The position numbers and the translations under genes are program-made. Of a DNA stretch of 5,168 nucleotides, positions 5,076 through 5,168 are shown one piece after another. The stretch comes from Microseira sp003486305 (lineage in GTDB: Bacteria; Cyanobacteriota; Cyanobacteriia; Cyanobacteriales; Aerosakkonemataceae), in the NCBI GenBank assembly GCA_031969655.1, contig DALYJX010000359.1, positions 1 to 5,168 of the forward strand, read 5' to 3'. The stretch's first letter is position 1. Each line of letters starts with the position of its first letter. Under the pieces are notes generated by a model. That model did no database searches and was not told the DNA's origin. It saw nothing but the letters and a program-made list of their open reading frames with translations.

Positions 5076-5168
5076 AAGTTTAAAAAATTATAAGAGAAAT
5101 CTTAGATCGAAGTGTGAATGAAAAAATTACAGTCATGTCAGGGGAAATTTATCGATTGGCTGTTGTAG
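5076..5168. other. Spacer upstream of the phosphatase, no gene established
   Basis: This AT-rich end of the window holds the possible phosphatase promoter. On the plus strand an ATG at 5135 opens a frame (MSGEIYRLAVV) that runs off the edge, and an ATG at 5118 opens a 16-codon frame ending at 5168. Neither has a good ribosome binding site, and too little is visible to call a divergent gene. Confidence 0.4.
5087..5092 (-). promoter_or_regulatory. Possible -10 box of the phosphatase gene
   Basis: The minus strand reads a perfect TATAAT ending 11 bases before the ATG at 5075. Transcription would start about five bases before the start codon, giving a nearly leaderless mRNA, consistent with the absence of a Shine-Dalgarno sequence. 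The -35 is weak: TTCACA (5113-5118) sits 20 bases upstream, longer than the usual 17. The surroundings are AT-rich, so a chance match is possible. Confidence 0.4.

Noticed and set aside
5118..5168. Start of a divergent plus-strand gene (MSGEIYRLAVV from 5135, or a 16-codon frame from 5118)
   Set aside because: Only about a dozen codons are visible, no ribosome binding site supports either start, and the product is not recognised.

Overview
The window comes from a cyanobacterium, probably a filamentous or other repeat-rich lineage. The evidence is nine exact copies of the HIP1 octamer GCGATCGC in 5.2 kb (about 0.08 expected with even base composition), a gene for the variable chain of ferredoxin:thioredoxin reductase (a photosynthetic redox protein), and intergenic spacers filled with short tandem and palindromic repeats of the kind common in such genomes. 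Genus cannot be decided from the sequence.

Layout. The left half reads rightward. It holds the C-terminal part of a two-domain protein (aminoglycoside-phosphotransferase-like domain plus P-loop kinase domain, 1-992), an unrecognised 126-residue protein with two membrane segments (1081-1461), a DUF218/YdcF-family membrane protein with the same architecture as ElyC (1509-2300), and an unrecognised 75-residue charged protein (2503-2730). The right half reads leftward: ftrV (2951-2727), whose stop codon overlaps that of the 75-residue gene, and a 620-residue membrane-anchored PP2C phosphatase (5075-3213). No RNA gene, CRISPR array, transposase or phage gene was seen.

Spacers. No gene-free stretch exceeds 300 bases, but the spacers are structured. 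Heptamer repeats occur at 998-1037 and 1478-1505 and on both sides of a 26-bp perfect inverted repeat at 2338-2402. A 12-bp tandem repeat that folds into a hairpin lies upstream of ftrV (3033-3056). Two G-quadruplex-type tracts with the G-run on opposite strands (3101-3135 and 3178-3207) lie just past the phosphatase stop codon.

How the genes relate. The rightward genes may form a loose transcription unit, but repeats separate them and there is no clear shared pathway beyond two membrane proteins, one of a family linked to envelope precursor metabolism. The phosphatase and ftrV could be co-transcribed across a 261-base repeat-filled gap; this is inference. There is no convincing new defence or biosynthetic system here. 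The most interesting items are the phosphatase's N-terminal half, which looks like a decayed protein kinase domain, and the paired G-quadruplex motifs in its 3' region.
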